A stretch of 64,000 nucleotides of DNA from an uncultured Ilumatobacter sp. (lineage in GTDB: Bacteria > Actinomycetota > Acidimicrobiia > Acidimicrobiales > Ilumatobacteraceae): positions 124,001 through 188,000 of the forward strand of contig CAJQPY010000004.1 of NCBI GenBank assembly GCA_905480335.1. The letters run 5' to 3'. Made by a program: the position numbers and the translations under genes. A model generated the notes under the pieces. It worked only from the letters and a program-made list of their open reading frames with translations. It was not told the origin of the DNA and did not search any database. Positions 46,415 through 58,118 of the stretch are shown here, piece by piece (position 1 is the stretch's first letter; each line of letters begins with the position of its first letter).

Positions 46415-46900
46415 TCAGTTCTTCGCCTGACGGTAGCCGTCGGCACGCGCTGCGCTAGCACTCTGGTAGCAGCGCTCAGCCTTCGTGCGGTCGTAGAAGC
46501 GGCCGCCGGGGATGTGGAAGATCCCCGAGTTGTCGTTCGCCTTGATCGGATGGGAGATCGGGCATGTTCCGTCGTCGTCAGGCCCGATCCAGCCGCCGAT
46601 GTCTCCGTCGCTGGATCGCGCCTCGGGAGCGTCGACGAGTGCGTTGACGAACGAGGCAGCAGCATTCGGTGTGGCGTCGGCTCTGCGGTCCCCAGCCGTA
46701 CCTGTTGAGTCGGTCGTTGGGGGCCTGCTCTTGCCGGAATCGGCTGCCGGGGGCACGGGAACTGGTAACGGCGGCCATTCCGGCGGCCCAGCAGGTTCAG
46801 CGAGGTTACGGTCACGCCACGAGGAGTACACGACGCCACCGACTGCTCCGATCAGGAGCAACCAGAGTGATCGTCGGACCATCACTACGATTAATGCCAT
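46415..46900 (-). CDS. membrane-anchored SUNSET-domain protein
   Basis: A 161-aa protein with an N-terminal anchor (SLWLLLIGAVGGVVYSSW), a Pro/Ala-rich spacer, and a C-terminal domain reading CPISHPIKANDNSGIFHIPG and RFYDRTKAERCYQSASAARA. That last part is the SUNSET domain found in actinobacterial exported proteins, of unknown function. The start is ATG 46900, three codons into the track ORF, because TACGGT lies 7 nt upstream. It lies between leuA and the ferredoxin. Confidence 0.82.
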   Translation of the reverse strand: MALIVVMVRRSLWLLLIGAVGGVVYSSWRDRNLAEPAGPPEWPPLPVPVPPAADSGKSRPPTTDSTGTAGDRRADATPNAAASFVNALVDAPEARSSDGDIGGWIGPDDDGTCPISHPIKANDNSGIFHIPGGRFYDRTKAERCYQSASAARADGYRQAKN

Positions 46901-46907
46901 CTCGACC

Positions 46908-46913
46908 ACCGTA
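46908..46913 (-). promoter_or_regulatory. -10 element of SUNSET gene (leaderless)
   Basis: TACGGT on the minus strand, 7 nt before ATG 46900. Confidence 0.5.
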
Positions 46914-46929
46914 GTCGGGCCAGGACGAC

Positions 46930-50238
<3,309 letters not shown>

Positions 50239-50390
50239 GTGGTTGCTGGGGCTGGGCCGGAGAAGACGAGGCCGGCAGTTCGACGATGGGTGTGATCGGG
50301 CGGCGAATCCTCAATTCGCTGGTGCCACCCTCCGCCGCGTAAGCCGAAACGCAGTTCGCCGTCCGGCGGCGCATGTGTGACACTGCGGGC

Positions 50391-51320
50391 ATGACGTCCC
50401 GGCCGGTGGTCTCCGCGCGTGCACTCGTCAAGCGCTTCGGTGGTTTCACCGCGGTCGACGGCATCGACGTCCAGATCGCTCCCGGTGAGGCGTTCGGGTT
50501 CCTCGGCCCCAACGGTGCCGGCAAGACGTCGACGATGCGGATGATCGGCTGCGTGTCGCCCGTGACCGACGGAGAGTTGCGGATCTTCGGGCTGGATGCG
50601 GCGACGAACGGACGCACGATCCGAGGTCGCATAGGCGTGGTCCCGCAGCTCGACCAGTTGGACAGCGAACTGACCGTCGTCGAGAACCTCTTGATCTACG
50701 GGAGGTACTTCGATCTCAGCCGGGCGCAGTGCCGGGCGAAGGCCGACGAGTTGATCGACTTCGTCCAGCTCGACGAGAAACGCATGAGTAAAGTCGACTC
50801 CCTGTCCGGCGGTCAGAAGCGCCGGGTGAGCATCGCCCGGTCGCTGGTCAACGACCCCGAGCTCCTATTGCTCGACGAGCCGACGACCGGCCTCGACCCG
50901 CAGGCACGTCACGTTCTGTGGGATCGGTTGTACCAGTTGAAGGAACGTGGGGCCACACAGGTGATCACCACGCACTTCATGGATGAAGCGGAGCAGCTTT
51001 GCGATCGGTTGGTCGTGATGGACGGTGGCCTGATCGTCGCCGAGGGATCGCCGCAGAGTCTGATCCGCGAACACGTTCGACGTGAGGTCCTCGAGGTCCG
51101 CTTCGGCTACGGACGCAATCAGGAGCAACTGCCGGCACTCGACGGCGTCGGGAGCCGGATCGAGGTGCTTCCGGATCGGTTGCTGATCTACGACGACGAC
51201 GGCGAGGCGGCACTGTCCGAACTGCACCGGCGTGAGATCGTGCCGGACAGTGCGCTCGTGCGGCGCAGCAGTCTCGAGGACGTGTTCCTCAAGCTGACCG
51301 GCCGGACGTTGGTCGAGTGA
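50391..51320 (+). CDS. ABC exporter ATP-binding protein (NodI/DrrA-like)
   Basis: A 309-aa ATPase. Walker A is GPNGAGKTSTMRMIG, the signature LSGGQKRRVSIARSL, Walker B LLLLDEPTTGLDPQ, and the switch histidine lies in VITTHFMDEAEQL. The C-terminal region ends SSLEDVFLKLTGRTL. ATG 50391 (MTSRPVV) is preferred over the ATG six codons upstream; GACACT precedes it by 6 nt. Its stop overlaps the next start as GTGA. Confidence 0.92.
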   Translation: MTSRPVVSARALVKRFGGFTAVDGIDVQIAPGEAFGFLGPNGAGKTSTMRMIGCVSPVTDGELRIFGLDAATNGRTIRGRIGVVPQLDQLDSELTVVENLLIYGRYFDLSRAQCRAKADELIDFVQLDEKRMSKVDSLSGGQKRRVSIARSLVNDPELLLLDEPTTGLDPQARHVLWDRLYQLKERGATQVITTHFMDEAEQLCDRLVVMDGGLIVAEGSPQSLIREHVRREVLEVRFGYGRNQEQLPALDGVGSRIEVLPDRLLIYDDDGEAALSELHRREIVPDSALVRRSSLEDVFLKLTGRTLVE

Positions 51321-52111
51321 GCCACGCGATCTCCTCGTGGGGTCCGGTACGGGTGTACTTCCGGGACTGGACGTACTTTCGGTTGGTTTGGCGGACGGCA
51401 CTGTTCGGCTCGGTTGCGCAGCCACTCATGTATCTGTTGGGGGTTGGGCTCGGGATCGGTGAACTCGTCGACAGCGGCCCGGGCGGTACCGACGCCCTCG
51501 GTGGGGTCTCGTACTTCGCGTTCTATGCGACGGCGTTGCTCGCCACGACTCCAATGTTCGTCCTCGGTCAGGAGGCGCTGTGGCCGACGATGGACGGTTT
51601 CACCTGGTCGCAGGCACACCAGGCGATGATCGCCACGTCGCTGACCTCGCGTGACGTCGCACTCGGCAAGGGTCTGTATTACTCGCTTCGCGGGATATTC
51701 ACGTGCACCGGGGTTGCGCTCGTGCTCGCGTGCTTTGACGACACGCGATCGTGGGGCCTCGTCGCAGCCGTTCCGGTCGGCGTGCTGACCGGGCTCGCGT
51801 TCGCCATGCCGATCGCCGCGTGGATCGCCACCCGTCAGACCGACAACTCGTTCTCGGCAGTCCTGCGTTTCGGCATCATCCCCATGTTCCTCTTCGGTGG
51901 CGCCTTCTATCCGGTCGACCAGTTGCCGTCCGCGCTCGCCGTCATGGCGCGGATGACGCCGATCTGGCACGGGATCGCGTTGTGTCGGGGCCTCGTTCTC
52001 GGAGGGCTTGACGCCGCCACCGGAATCGTCCACCTCCTCGTGCTGCTTGGTTTCGTCGTCGCCGGGAGCGTGGCGGCGGCGATCAGCTTCGATCGGCGGC
52101 TCCGCCCGTGA
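51317..52111 (+). CDS. ABC-2 type exporter permease (NodJ-like)
   Basis: A 264-aa permease with six predicted helices; FGSVAQPLMYLLGVGLGIGE and FGIIPMFLFGGAFYPVDQLP are typical of NodJ-type proteins. GTG start, overlapping the ATPase stop by 4 nt, and its own stop overlaps the next gene in the same way. Works with the neighbouring ATPase and second permease. Substrate unknown. Confidence 0.9.
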   Translation: MSHAISSWGPVRVYFRDWTYFRLVWRTALFGSVAQPLMYLLGVGLGIGELVDSGPGGTDALGGVSYFAFYATALLATTPMFVLGQEALWPTMDGFTWSQAHQAMIATSLTSRDVALGKGLYYSLRGIFTCTGVALVLACFDDTRSWGLVAAVPVGVLTGLAFAMPIAAWIATRQTDNSFSAVLRFGIIPMFLFGGAFYPVDQLPSALAVMARMTPIWHGIALCRGLVLGGLDAATGIVHLLVLLGFVVAGSVAAAISFDRRLRP

Positions 52112-52914
52112 GCGCAGCGTCGCTGCCGCTGCGCATCGTCCCGTCGGTGTTGTTCGACATTCGTCGTCCGCAGCGAATGATGGAACGCAGCCTGTACGTG
52201 TACAAACGCGGCTGGATGGTGCTCCTGAGCGGGTTTGTCGAGCCGCTCTTCTACCTGCTGTCGATCCGCGTCGGGCTCGCAGCGCTCGTCGGCGACGTCG
52301 AAACCGGGGGCGTGCTGGTTCCCTACGACCAATTCGTGGCACCGGGCCTGATGGCGGCGGCCGCGATGAACGGGGCGATCTTCGAGTGCACGGCGAACGT
52401 TTTCTACAAGATCAAGCACTCGAAGCTCTATGACGCGGTCCTCGCAACGCCGATGTCAGCTGGCGACGTCGCGTTCGGCGAGATCAGCGGTGCCGTCGTG
52501 CGGAGCGCGATCTACTCGGTGGCATTCGCACTCACGATGTGGGTGCTCGGGATGGTCGAGTCGCCGTGGTTCGTATTGGCGATCCCGGCGGCGACCTTGA
52601 TCGGCCTTGCGTTCGCGTCGCTCGGAATGGCGCTCACCACATTCATGCGGTCGTGGGAGGACTTCGAATACGTGCCGGCGATCACCCTCCCGCTGTTCTT
52701 GTTCTCGACGACGTTCTACCCGATCTCCCAGTACGGGCAGTGGAGCTGGGTCGTCGGGTTCAGTCCGCTGTATCACGGTGTCGAACTCGTGCGGGCGGCG
52801 AACCTCGGGCAGTGGGACGCCTCAATCGTCGGGCACGTTGCCGTGCTGGTCGCGCTCTCGTTCGTGGGCGTGACGGTTGCCTCACGACGCATCGCGCGGC
52901 TCCTGCTGACCTGA
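52108..52914 (+). CDS. ABC-2 type exporter permease (NodJ-like)
   Basis: A 268-aa permease related to the preceding one: LLSGFVEPLFYLLSIRVGLA at the first helix, FECTANVFYKIKHSKLYDA in the cytoplasmic elbow and ITLPLFLFSTTFYPISQYG late. GTG start with GTGA overlap. The operon repeats the one-ATPase, two-permease plan of 18386-20990, although the two sets are not close copies. Confidence 0.9.
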   Translation: MSAASLPLRIVPSVLFDIRRPQRMMERSLYVYKRGWMVLLSGFVEPLFYLLSIRVGLAALVGDVETGGVLVPYDQFVAPGLMAAAAMNGAIFECTANVFYKIKHSKLYDAVLATPMSAGDVAFGEISGAVVRSAIYSVAFALTMWVLGMVESPWFVLAIPAATLIGLAFASLGMALTTFMRSWEDFEYVPAITLPLFLFSTTFYPISQYGQWSWVVGFSPLYHGVELVRAANLGQWDASIVGHVAVLVALSFVGVTVASRRIARLLLT

Positions 52915-52925
52915 TTTCTCGCCGG

Positions 52926-52931
52926 TACGGT
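52926..52931 (+). promoter_or_regulatory. -10 element before a 16-codon ORF and the methyltransferase/MTHFR gene
   Basis: TACGGT, then 7 nt, then GTG 52939, the usual leaderless layout here, but the ORF it serves is only 16 codons. Confidence 0.45.
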
Positions 52932-52938
52932 GAGTGCG

Positions 52939-52989
52939 GTGACTATCGACGACCTCGCAACACTCGACGCCTCCGCTCGGCAGATCTGA
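52939..52989 (+). CDS. 16-codon leaderless ORF (amidase N-terminus-like remnant or uORF)
   Basis: GTG 52939 to TGA 52989 encodes MTIDDLATLDASARQI. The sequence LATLDASAR resembles the opening of GatA/amidase-family enzymes (often LATLDATAQ), so this may be the scar of a deleted amidase whose promoter remains. Alternatively it is an upstream ORF affecting the gene that starts 7 nt after its stop. The resemblance is short and could be chance. Confidence 0.35.
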   Translation: MTIDDLATLDASARQI

Positions 52990-52996
52990 GGCAGAC

Positions 52997-54853
52997 ATGG
53001 TCACCCGAGCCGGCTTCCGTGAACGCGTCGCGTCGCGTCCACTGCTCTTCGATGGCGCCACCGGCACCGTGCTGCAGAGTCGGCGGACCGGGCCGGGTCA
53101 CGGCTTCGACGGGTTGAACCTGACCGCGCCTAACGTCGTGGCCGGTGCGCACCGGGCGTACGTTGCCGCGGGGGTCGACGTGGTCGAGACAAACACGTTC
53201 GGAGCGAACCGGTTTCGCCTCGATGAGCACGGGCTCGGCGATCGTGTTGCCGAGGTCAACTCGGCAGCGGTGGTCATCGCCCGCGATGTCGTGGCGGGAA
53301 CCGACGTCTGGGTTGCCGGGTCGGTGGGCCCGCTCGGAGTTGTGCTCGCGCCGATCGGGCGCGTGATCGAGGCCGATGCCCGAGCGGCGTTTGTCGAGCA
53401 GATTGGTGCGCTCGTCGCAGCCGGGGTGGACCTCGTCGTGATCGAGACGATGCCGTCGATCCGCGAGGTGGAAATCGCTGCGCGTGTTGCTCGTGAAGTC
53501 GCACACGACGTCCCGATTATCACGATGATGACCTTCGTGGACGACGACCGGACCATCCTCGGTGCGGGCGCTGCGGAAGTTGCGCGGCAACTTGCCGACC
53601 TCGACGTCGATGCCGTCGGCGTGAACTGCAGCAGCGGTCCGAACCAAGTGCTCCGGCTCACCAGTGCAATGCGTCACGTTGCTCCGGATGTCGCGATTGC
53701 CGCGATGCCGAATGCTGGATTCCCCGAACGAAATTCGTCGGGACGCGTTGCGTACCCGGCGACCCCCGAGTATTTCGCCGACTATGCCAGCGCCTTCGTC
53801 GACGCAGGGGTCTCCATCGTCGGCGGCTGCTGCGGCACCTCGGACGAACACGTCGCCGCGATGCGTCGAGCCATCGACCAGGGGCTCCCGTCGACGATTG
53901 TCCAATCGCGAGCACCGATCGTGTCGAGCGAGGAGGTCGAGTCGGTCTCGGCCGATCCGCCGACGGAACTTAAGCAGGCGCTGCAAACCGGACGGTTCGT
54001 CACGACGGTCGAGATGCGGCCGCCGAAAGGCATCGCGACACAGAAGATGGTCGCGAGCGCTGCGATGCTCGGCGAGGCCGGTGCCGACTTCCTCGACATC
54101 GCTGACATCCCATTGGCGCGGATGCGGATGAGCGCGTGGGCTGCGGCCCACCTCGTTCAGACGCACGCGGACATCGAGACCATTCTCCATTTCCCAACGC
54201 GTGGGCGGAACCTGTTGCGCATCCAGGCCGACCTGCTCGCGGCTCACGCACTCGGGGTGCGGAACCTGTTCGTGACGATGGGCGACCCGGCACGGATCGG
54301 GGACTACCCGGACGCCTCCGACGACTACGACCTGGCGTCGACCGGGCTGATCAAACTGCTCAAGGAACGGATGAATGTCGGGCTCGACCAGGCGGGAGCG
54401 CTGCTCGATCAGCCGACGCACTTCACCATCGGCTGTGCGACGTCGTTGACACCGTCGGACCCGGGGCGGGAGGCGGCGCTGCTCGCCAAGAAGATCCGTA
54501 CGGGTGCCGACTTCGCGCTGACCCAACCGTGTTTCGACGCCGACAGCGCCCATTCGTTCATCGAACGACACCGCACGGTTAGTGACGGTGCCACGATCCC
54601 GCTGCTGCTTGGCATCCAGCCGCTGTTCAACGCGCGCAATGCTGAATTCCTGCACAACGAGGTTCCTGGCATCCGGATCCCGCAGCGCTACCGCGACCGG
54701 ATGCGCTCCGCCGACGATCCGACGACCGAGGGCGTTGCGATCGCGCTGGAGATCGTCGAGGAGCTGCGCGCCGACGTCCAGGGCGTGTACATCATCCCGG
54801 CGTTCGGGCGCTATGACCTCGCCGCCGACCTCCTCGACGCCGTCGTCAGCTGA
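52997..54853 (+). CDS. bifunctional homocysteine S-methyltransferase / methylenetetrahydrofolate reductase
   Basis: A 618-aa fusion. Residues 1-300 are a homocysteine methyltransferase barrel (LLFDGATGTVLQ, DVVETNTFGANRF, VNCSSGPNQVL) with zinc ligands in VGGCCGTSDEH. Residues ~325-618 are a MetF-type domain (TTVEMRPPKG, NLFVTMGDPARIGDYP, GADFALTQPCFDAD, IPLLLGIQPLFNARNAEF). The same fusion is known as YitJ in Bacillus. It would reduce methylene-THF and methylate homocysteine, though whether methyl-THF passes directly between domains is unknown. GAGGCAGAC provides a ribosome binding site for ATG 52997. Confidence 0.93.
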   Translation: MVTRAGFRERVASRPLLFDGATGTVLQSRRTGPGHGFDGLNLTAPNVVAGAHRAYVAAGVDVVETNTFGANRFRLDEHGLGDRVAEVNSAAVVIARDVVAGTDVWVAGSVGPLGVVLAPIGRVIEADARAAFVEQIGALVAAGVDLVVIETMPSIREVEIAARVAREVAHDVPIITMMTFVDDDRTILGAGAAEVARQLADLDVDAVGVNCSSGPNQVLRLTSAMRHVAPDVAIAAMPNAGFPERNSSGRVAYPATPEYFADYASAFVDAGVSIVGGCCGTSDEHVAAMRRAIDQGLPSTIVQSRAPIVSSEEVESVSADPPTELKQALQTGRFVTTVEMRPPKGIATQKMVASAAMLGEAGADFLDIADIPLARMRMSAWAAAHLVQTHADIETILHFPTRGRNLLRIQADLLAAHALGVRNLFVTMGDPARIGDYPDASDDYDLASTGLIKLLKERMNVGLDQAGALLDQPTHFTIGCATSLTPSDPGREAALLAKKIRTGADFALTQPCFDADSAHSFIERHRTVSDGATIPLLLGIQPLFNARNAEFLHNEVPGIRIPQRYRDRMRSADDPTTEGVAIALEIVEELRADVQGVYIIPAFGRYDLAADLLDAVVS

Positions 54854-54865
54854 GCCGGCAAAGCC

Positions 54866-55306
54866 TCAACCGAGGGCGAAAGGGTCACCCAGTCGGACCG
54901 TGCCGCCGGAGGTGACCGTTGCGGAGATGCCGCACCGTTCGCGCAGTGCTTCCTTCGCGCCCGGACCGAAGAATTCGTCCATCAGTTCGCATGGCGCGCA
55001 ATCCCGCCAGACCGCGAACTCGACAGCGCCGATTCGGAAGACCGCGCCGTGCGTTCGGGGGAGCGCCGGCGTGTCGACGACGATGTTTCGCCGAGTTCGA
55101 GCGCCGTCGATGTGGTCGACGCCGTGCAGTGCAGCAGCCTCGGCGAGCTCGCCGGTGCAGACAACCGTGACCTGCCGGCGCTTGCCGGCGTGGCGATCTC
55201 CAATGATGCCGACGTCCGTGACCAGGTCGATCTCGGCACGCTCGTCGAGTTCGGCTCCGTGGGCGCTGGCCGTCGTCAGCGCCCGGACCGCTCCCGTCCG
55301 GGGCAT
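54866..55306 (-). CDS. MOSC domain-containing protein
   Basis: A 146-aa MOSC-fold protein; DVGIIGDRHAGKRRQVTVV, RTRRNIVVDT and FAVWRDCAPCELMDEF give the usual order, with Cys near residue 105. Family members carry sulfur or bind molybdenum cofactor. It overlaps the upstream Ddn-like gene as TGATG, so they form a unit. No N-terminal MOSC_N domain is present. A link with the Mo hydroxylases elsewhere in the window is possible but not shown. Confidence 0.85.
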   Translation of the reverse strand: MPRTGAVRALTTASAHGAELDERAEIDLVTDVGIIGDRHAGKRRQVTVVCTGELAEAAALHGVDHIDGARTRRNIVVDTPALPRTHGAVFRIGAVEFAVWRDCAPCELMDEFFGPGAKEALRERCGISATVTSGGTVRLGDPFALG

Positions 55307-55749
55307 CAGTCGGTACGTCTGGCCACGAAGACGGGGATCTCGCGGTCCGTCTTGTCTTGATACTCGGCGTAGGGCGGGTAGATCTCAACCCCGCGGCCCC
55401 ACCACGCTTGCCGCTCGTCGCCAGTGACGATTTCGGTCCGGTAGTCGTGCGGCTCGGCGCCGTCCTGGATCTCGACGAGCGGCTCGGCGACGAGGTTGTG
55501 GTACCAGCCCGGATGCGCGGGGTCGCCGCCCTTCGATGCGATCAGCGCGTATTCACCGTCGTGCTCGACGCGCATCAACGCGAATTTGCGCAGCTTGCCG
55601 GAGCTGGCGCCCAGGCTCGTGATGATCACGATCGGGATGCCGGTGTCCATGAGGGTGTTCGCCTCCTGACCTCCGGTGCGTTCGTATGTCGTGACCTGTT
55701 TGGCGACCCAGTCCCAGGTGCTCGGTACGTACTCTCCACTGTGGGGCAT
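55306..55749 (-). CDS. deazaflavin (F420)-dependent nitroreductase family protein
   Basis: A 147-aa Ddn-type split barrel. LMDTGIPIVIITSLGASSGKLRKFALMRVEHDGEY and GWYHNLVAEPLVEIQDG are diagnostic, the SGKLRK segment binding the F420 phosphate. Such proteins use F420H2 to reduce quinones, nitro compounds or biliverdin-like molecules. The presence of F420 biochemistry supports an actinobacterial origin. First gene of the pair with MOSC. Confidence 0.92.
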   Translation of the reverse strand: MPHSGEYVPSTWDWVAKQVTTYERTGGQEANTLMDTGIPIVIITSLGASSGKLRKFALMRVEHDGEYALIASKGGDPAHPGWYHNLVAEPLVEIQDGAEPHDYRTEIVTGDERQAWWGRGVEIYPPYAEYQDKTDREIPVFVARRTD

Positions 55750-55790
55750 GAGATCAGGGTAGGTCAGTCGGGGCGGTCATTTGGGGGCGG

Positions 55791-56717
55791 TCATTGAGTG
55801 GTCACGGTGGCGAGCGCCATCACCATCGCCAGCACGATGAGACCGGCCGCGAAGAGCCGCATGACCGGTCGTCGAGGTGTTGCCGCCTCGTACGCAGTCT
55901 GGGTGACTGCGGCGTGGTCGGTCGCTGCGTCGCTCACGGCTTCGATCCACTCGGAGATGCTCGCATGGCGTTCGGCCGGATTGGCCGACAGCCCGCGGCG
56001 GAGCTCGAAGGCGAGCGGCTCGGTACCGGAAGGCTCGGGTGCGGTCGCCTGATGCGGACCGTTCGGAACCAGGATTCGGTGCCACTCGCTGCCGAACGCT
56101 GCGCGCCCGATGACCCCTGATGCTGAGTACACGTCGGTGCGACCATCGATTGCAGCTCCGGGAATTCGCTGTTCGGGCGCTGTGTAGGCGTCTGCTTCAG
56201 CAGCGGCGGCGAGGTGGCGCTGCTCGGTCTCGAGTGCGAGCCCGAGGTCGGTGAGTAACACCTGCTCACCGGGCGCCACGTTCCGGATCAACACATTGCC
56301 GGGTCTGATGTCACGGTGGACGAGACCAGCGGAGTGCACGACCACGATTGCCGCGCCCAATTCAGTCACGAGCCATTCGATCTCGGCCGGACCGAACGTC
56401 TGTTCATCTTCCAGACGGTCCTCCAGGGCTCCGCCATCGATGAGTTCCATCACTAAGTAGGGGCGTCGCTCAAACTCGCCGGTGTCGTACACAGTAACGA
56501 TACGGTCGCCCGAGAAACCACGAAAGGTTTGCACTGCCGCGACGAAATCAGCTCGCAGCTTGGGGTCCTGAGCGTGCGGCTCGGCGAGCACCTTGACAGC
56601 AACGTCGACGCCGAGCGCCGGGTCGTGAGCGCGGTAGACAACGGCACGCATACCGGATCCGAGCACCCCCAGGACCCTGCGGGATCCGATGCGATCGGGT
56701 AGGACCGGTTTGCTCAT
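55791..56717 (-). CDS. Ser/Thr protein kinase with C-terminal membrane anchor, variant catalytic motifs
   Basis: A 308-aa Hanks-type kinase. Glycine loop VLGSGMRAVVY (18-28), Lys 42 in VAVKVL, catalytic loop HRDIRPGN (Asp 136 kept, usual Lys replaced by Arg 138), DFG changed to DLG (157-159), and the activation segment end YTAPEQ. The kinase part is short; the usual large lobe after APE is compressed. A helix at about 288-306 (MRLFAAGLIVLAMVMALAT) anchors it, with no extracytoplasmic sensor. Activity is plausible but not certain given the changed motifs. Confidence 0.87.
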   Translation of the reverse strand: MSKPVLPDRIGSRRVLGVLGSGMRAVVYRAHDPALGVDVAVKVLAEPHAQDPKLRADFVAAVQTFRGFSGDRIVTVYDTGEFERRPYLVMELIDGGALEDRLEDEQTFGPAEIEWLVTELGAAIVVVHSAGLVHRDIRPGNVLIRNVAPGEQVLLTDLGLALETEQRHLAAAAEADAYTAPEQRIPGAAIDGRTDVYSASGVIGRAAFGSEWHRILVPNGPHQATAPEPSGTEPLAFELRRGLSANPAERHASISEWIEAVSDAATDHAAVTQTAYEAATPRRPVMRLFAAGLIVLAMVMALATVTTQ

Positions 56718-56815
56718 TTCGTCGGTCGTCTCGATGCTTCGAAGCTATCTGTGCGACGTCATTCGAGAATCTAATTCTCCGTCAGCATTCTCTCACCAGG
56801 GTGTGATCTACCGAT

Positions 56816-58045
56816 TCACGCCAGACGGCGGAGTTCGGCGTTGCGCACGTATGTCGTGATGACTATTCCCAGGCTGGACGTGGCGGCCAGGCTGATCGCT
56901 GTGCCAGTTCCGATGGCCGTCGCCAGCAACCCGAGGATGAGCGCGCCGATGGGGAACAGCCCCTGCGCGACCAACGTGTACACGGCCATCACCCGACCCA
57001 TTAGTGGTTGCGGCGTCCTCGCCTGGATCAAGCCCTGGTTCATGTTGATGAAAAAGCCACCGGCAAGTCCCATCACGAGCGAGAGTCCAACGACGACGGC
57101 GAAGCTGTTGGCGAATCCGATCAGCAGGGTCATCGTGCCGCCGACCATCATTGCCCGCTGGAACACGGCGCCCTTGTTGGCCATGTCGCCTTTGCGCATC
57201 AAAAACAGTGATGAGATCGCGATGCCGATGCCCATAACGGCGAACGGGACCGCTGCGTCACCGGCGTCACGACCCAGTTCGGACTTCACGTGCGCCTGCA
57301 ACGTGACCATCACGGCCGGGTTCACCGTGAGGCTGCTGGTCAGCAGGAGACCGAAAAGTGTCTTCAGCTGCGAGTCGTCGAGGATGTGGTGTACCGCGTC
57401 GCGTACCTCAGCCACGACCGACCGTCGATCGCGTTCCTCCTCATGGGTCGGGACCTCGAGCAGCAGAAGGAACACCGTGCCGAAAACCAGCAAGCCAGCT
57501 TGGAACCAGAATGCCCCTTCGAAACCAAACCGGTCGCCCACAACCTTGACGAGCACTGGCCCGAGGATTAGCGACAGAGTCATAGCGATTGCGTTGAGCG
57601 CAATCGCACCGAACAGTTGATCTCGGCCAACGAGCGCAGGAACCAGCGCCGAACGCACAGGCTGGCCGACTGCTGAGGCGGTGCCGGCAAGCAGGGTCGC
57701 GATGATCACCCAGCCCATTTCGATGTGATCAGATCGGATCAGCAGCGCAGTTCCTGCCATTACGGCGGCGGACGCAAGCTGCGTGCCGATGAGCAACCGA
57801 CGGCGGTCGTGTCGGTCGGCCCACACGCCGGCCTGAAGCACGACCAGTGCAGTGGGGATACCGAGCGTGAATGCGACGAGCCCTTGTGCGCCCTCGTCGC
57901 GGAGCAAGAGATCAAGAACGATCCACCCGAAGGCGAATCGCTGGGCGTTGACAACGAGGAAGAATGGAATGTTGTTCAGCCACAGCAGCCGGAAGGGCCT
58001 AACGGTGAGCGCATTTGCCGTGTGCTCGTTTTCTGTCCCCGTCAT
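56816..58045 (-). CDS. MFS transporter (enterobactin exporter EntS-like)
   Basis: A 409-aa twelve-helix MFS protein. RPFRLLWLNNIPFFLVVNAQRFAFGWIV opens it, the conserved loop between helices 2 and 3 is GVWADRHDRRRLLIG, and helix 4-5 AGTASAVGQPVRSALVP is the EntS/multidrug type. ATG 58045 replaces the 484-aa ORF start, which would run into the divergent acuI promoter region. Substrate unknown. Confidence 0.88.
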   Translation of the reverse strand: MTGTENEHTANALTVRPFRLLWLNNIPFFLVVNAQRFAFGWIVLDLLLRDEGAQGLVAFTLGIPTALVVLQAGVWADRHDRRRLLIGTQLASAAVMAGTALLIRSDHIEMGWVIIATLLAGTASAVGQPVRSALVPALVGRDQLFGAIALNAIAMTLSLILGPVLVKVVGDRFGFEGAFWFQAGLLVFGTVFLLLLEVPTHEEERDRRSVVAEVRDAVHHILDDSQLKTLFGLLLTSSLTVNPAVMVTLQAHVKSELGRDAGDAAVPFAVMGIGIAISSLFLMRKGDMANKGAVFQRAMMVGGTMTLLIGFANSFAVVVGLSLVMGLAGGFFINMNQGLIQARTPQPLMGRVMAVYTLVAQGLFPIGALILGLLATAIGTGTAISLAATSSLGIVITTYVRNAELRRLA

Positions 58046-58118
58046 CGCCACGCGCCGACTTTGGCAGACCGGTGGTGGGCTCTGCGATGCGGACCGCAGT
58101 GTGGCAGTCTCGCGTTTT

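Noticed and set aside
51188-52342. 384-aa minus-strand ORF opposite the ABC permeases
   Set aside because: Low-complexity, charged translation with no domain; the plus strand encodes GTGA-coupled permeases.
52943-54655. 570-aa minus-strand ORF opposite the methyltransferase/MTHFR fusion
   Set aside because: Arg-rich shadow frame; the plus strand has all motifs of two known enzymes.
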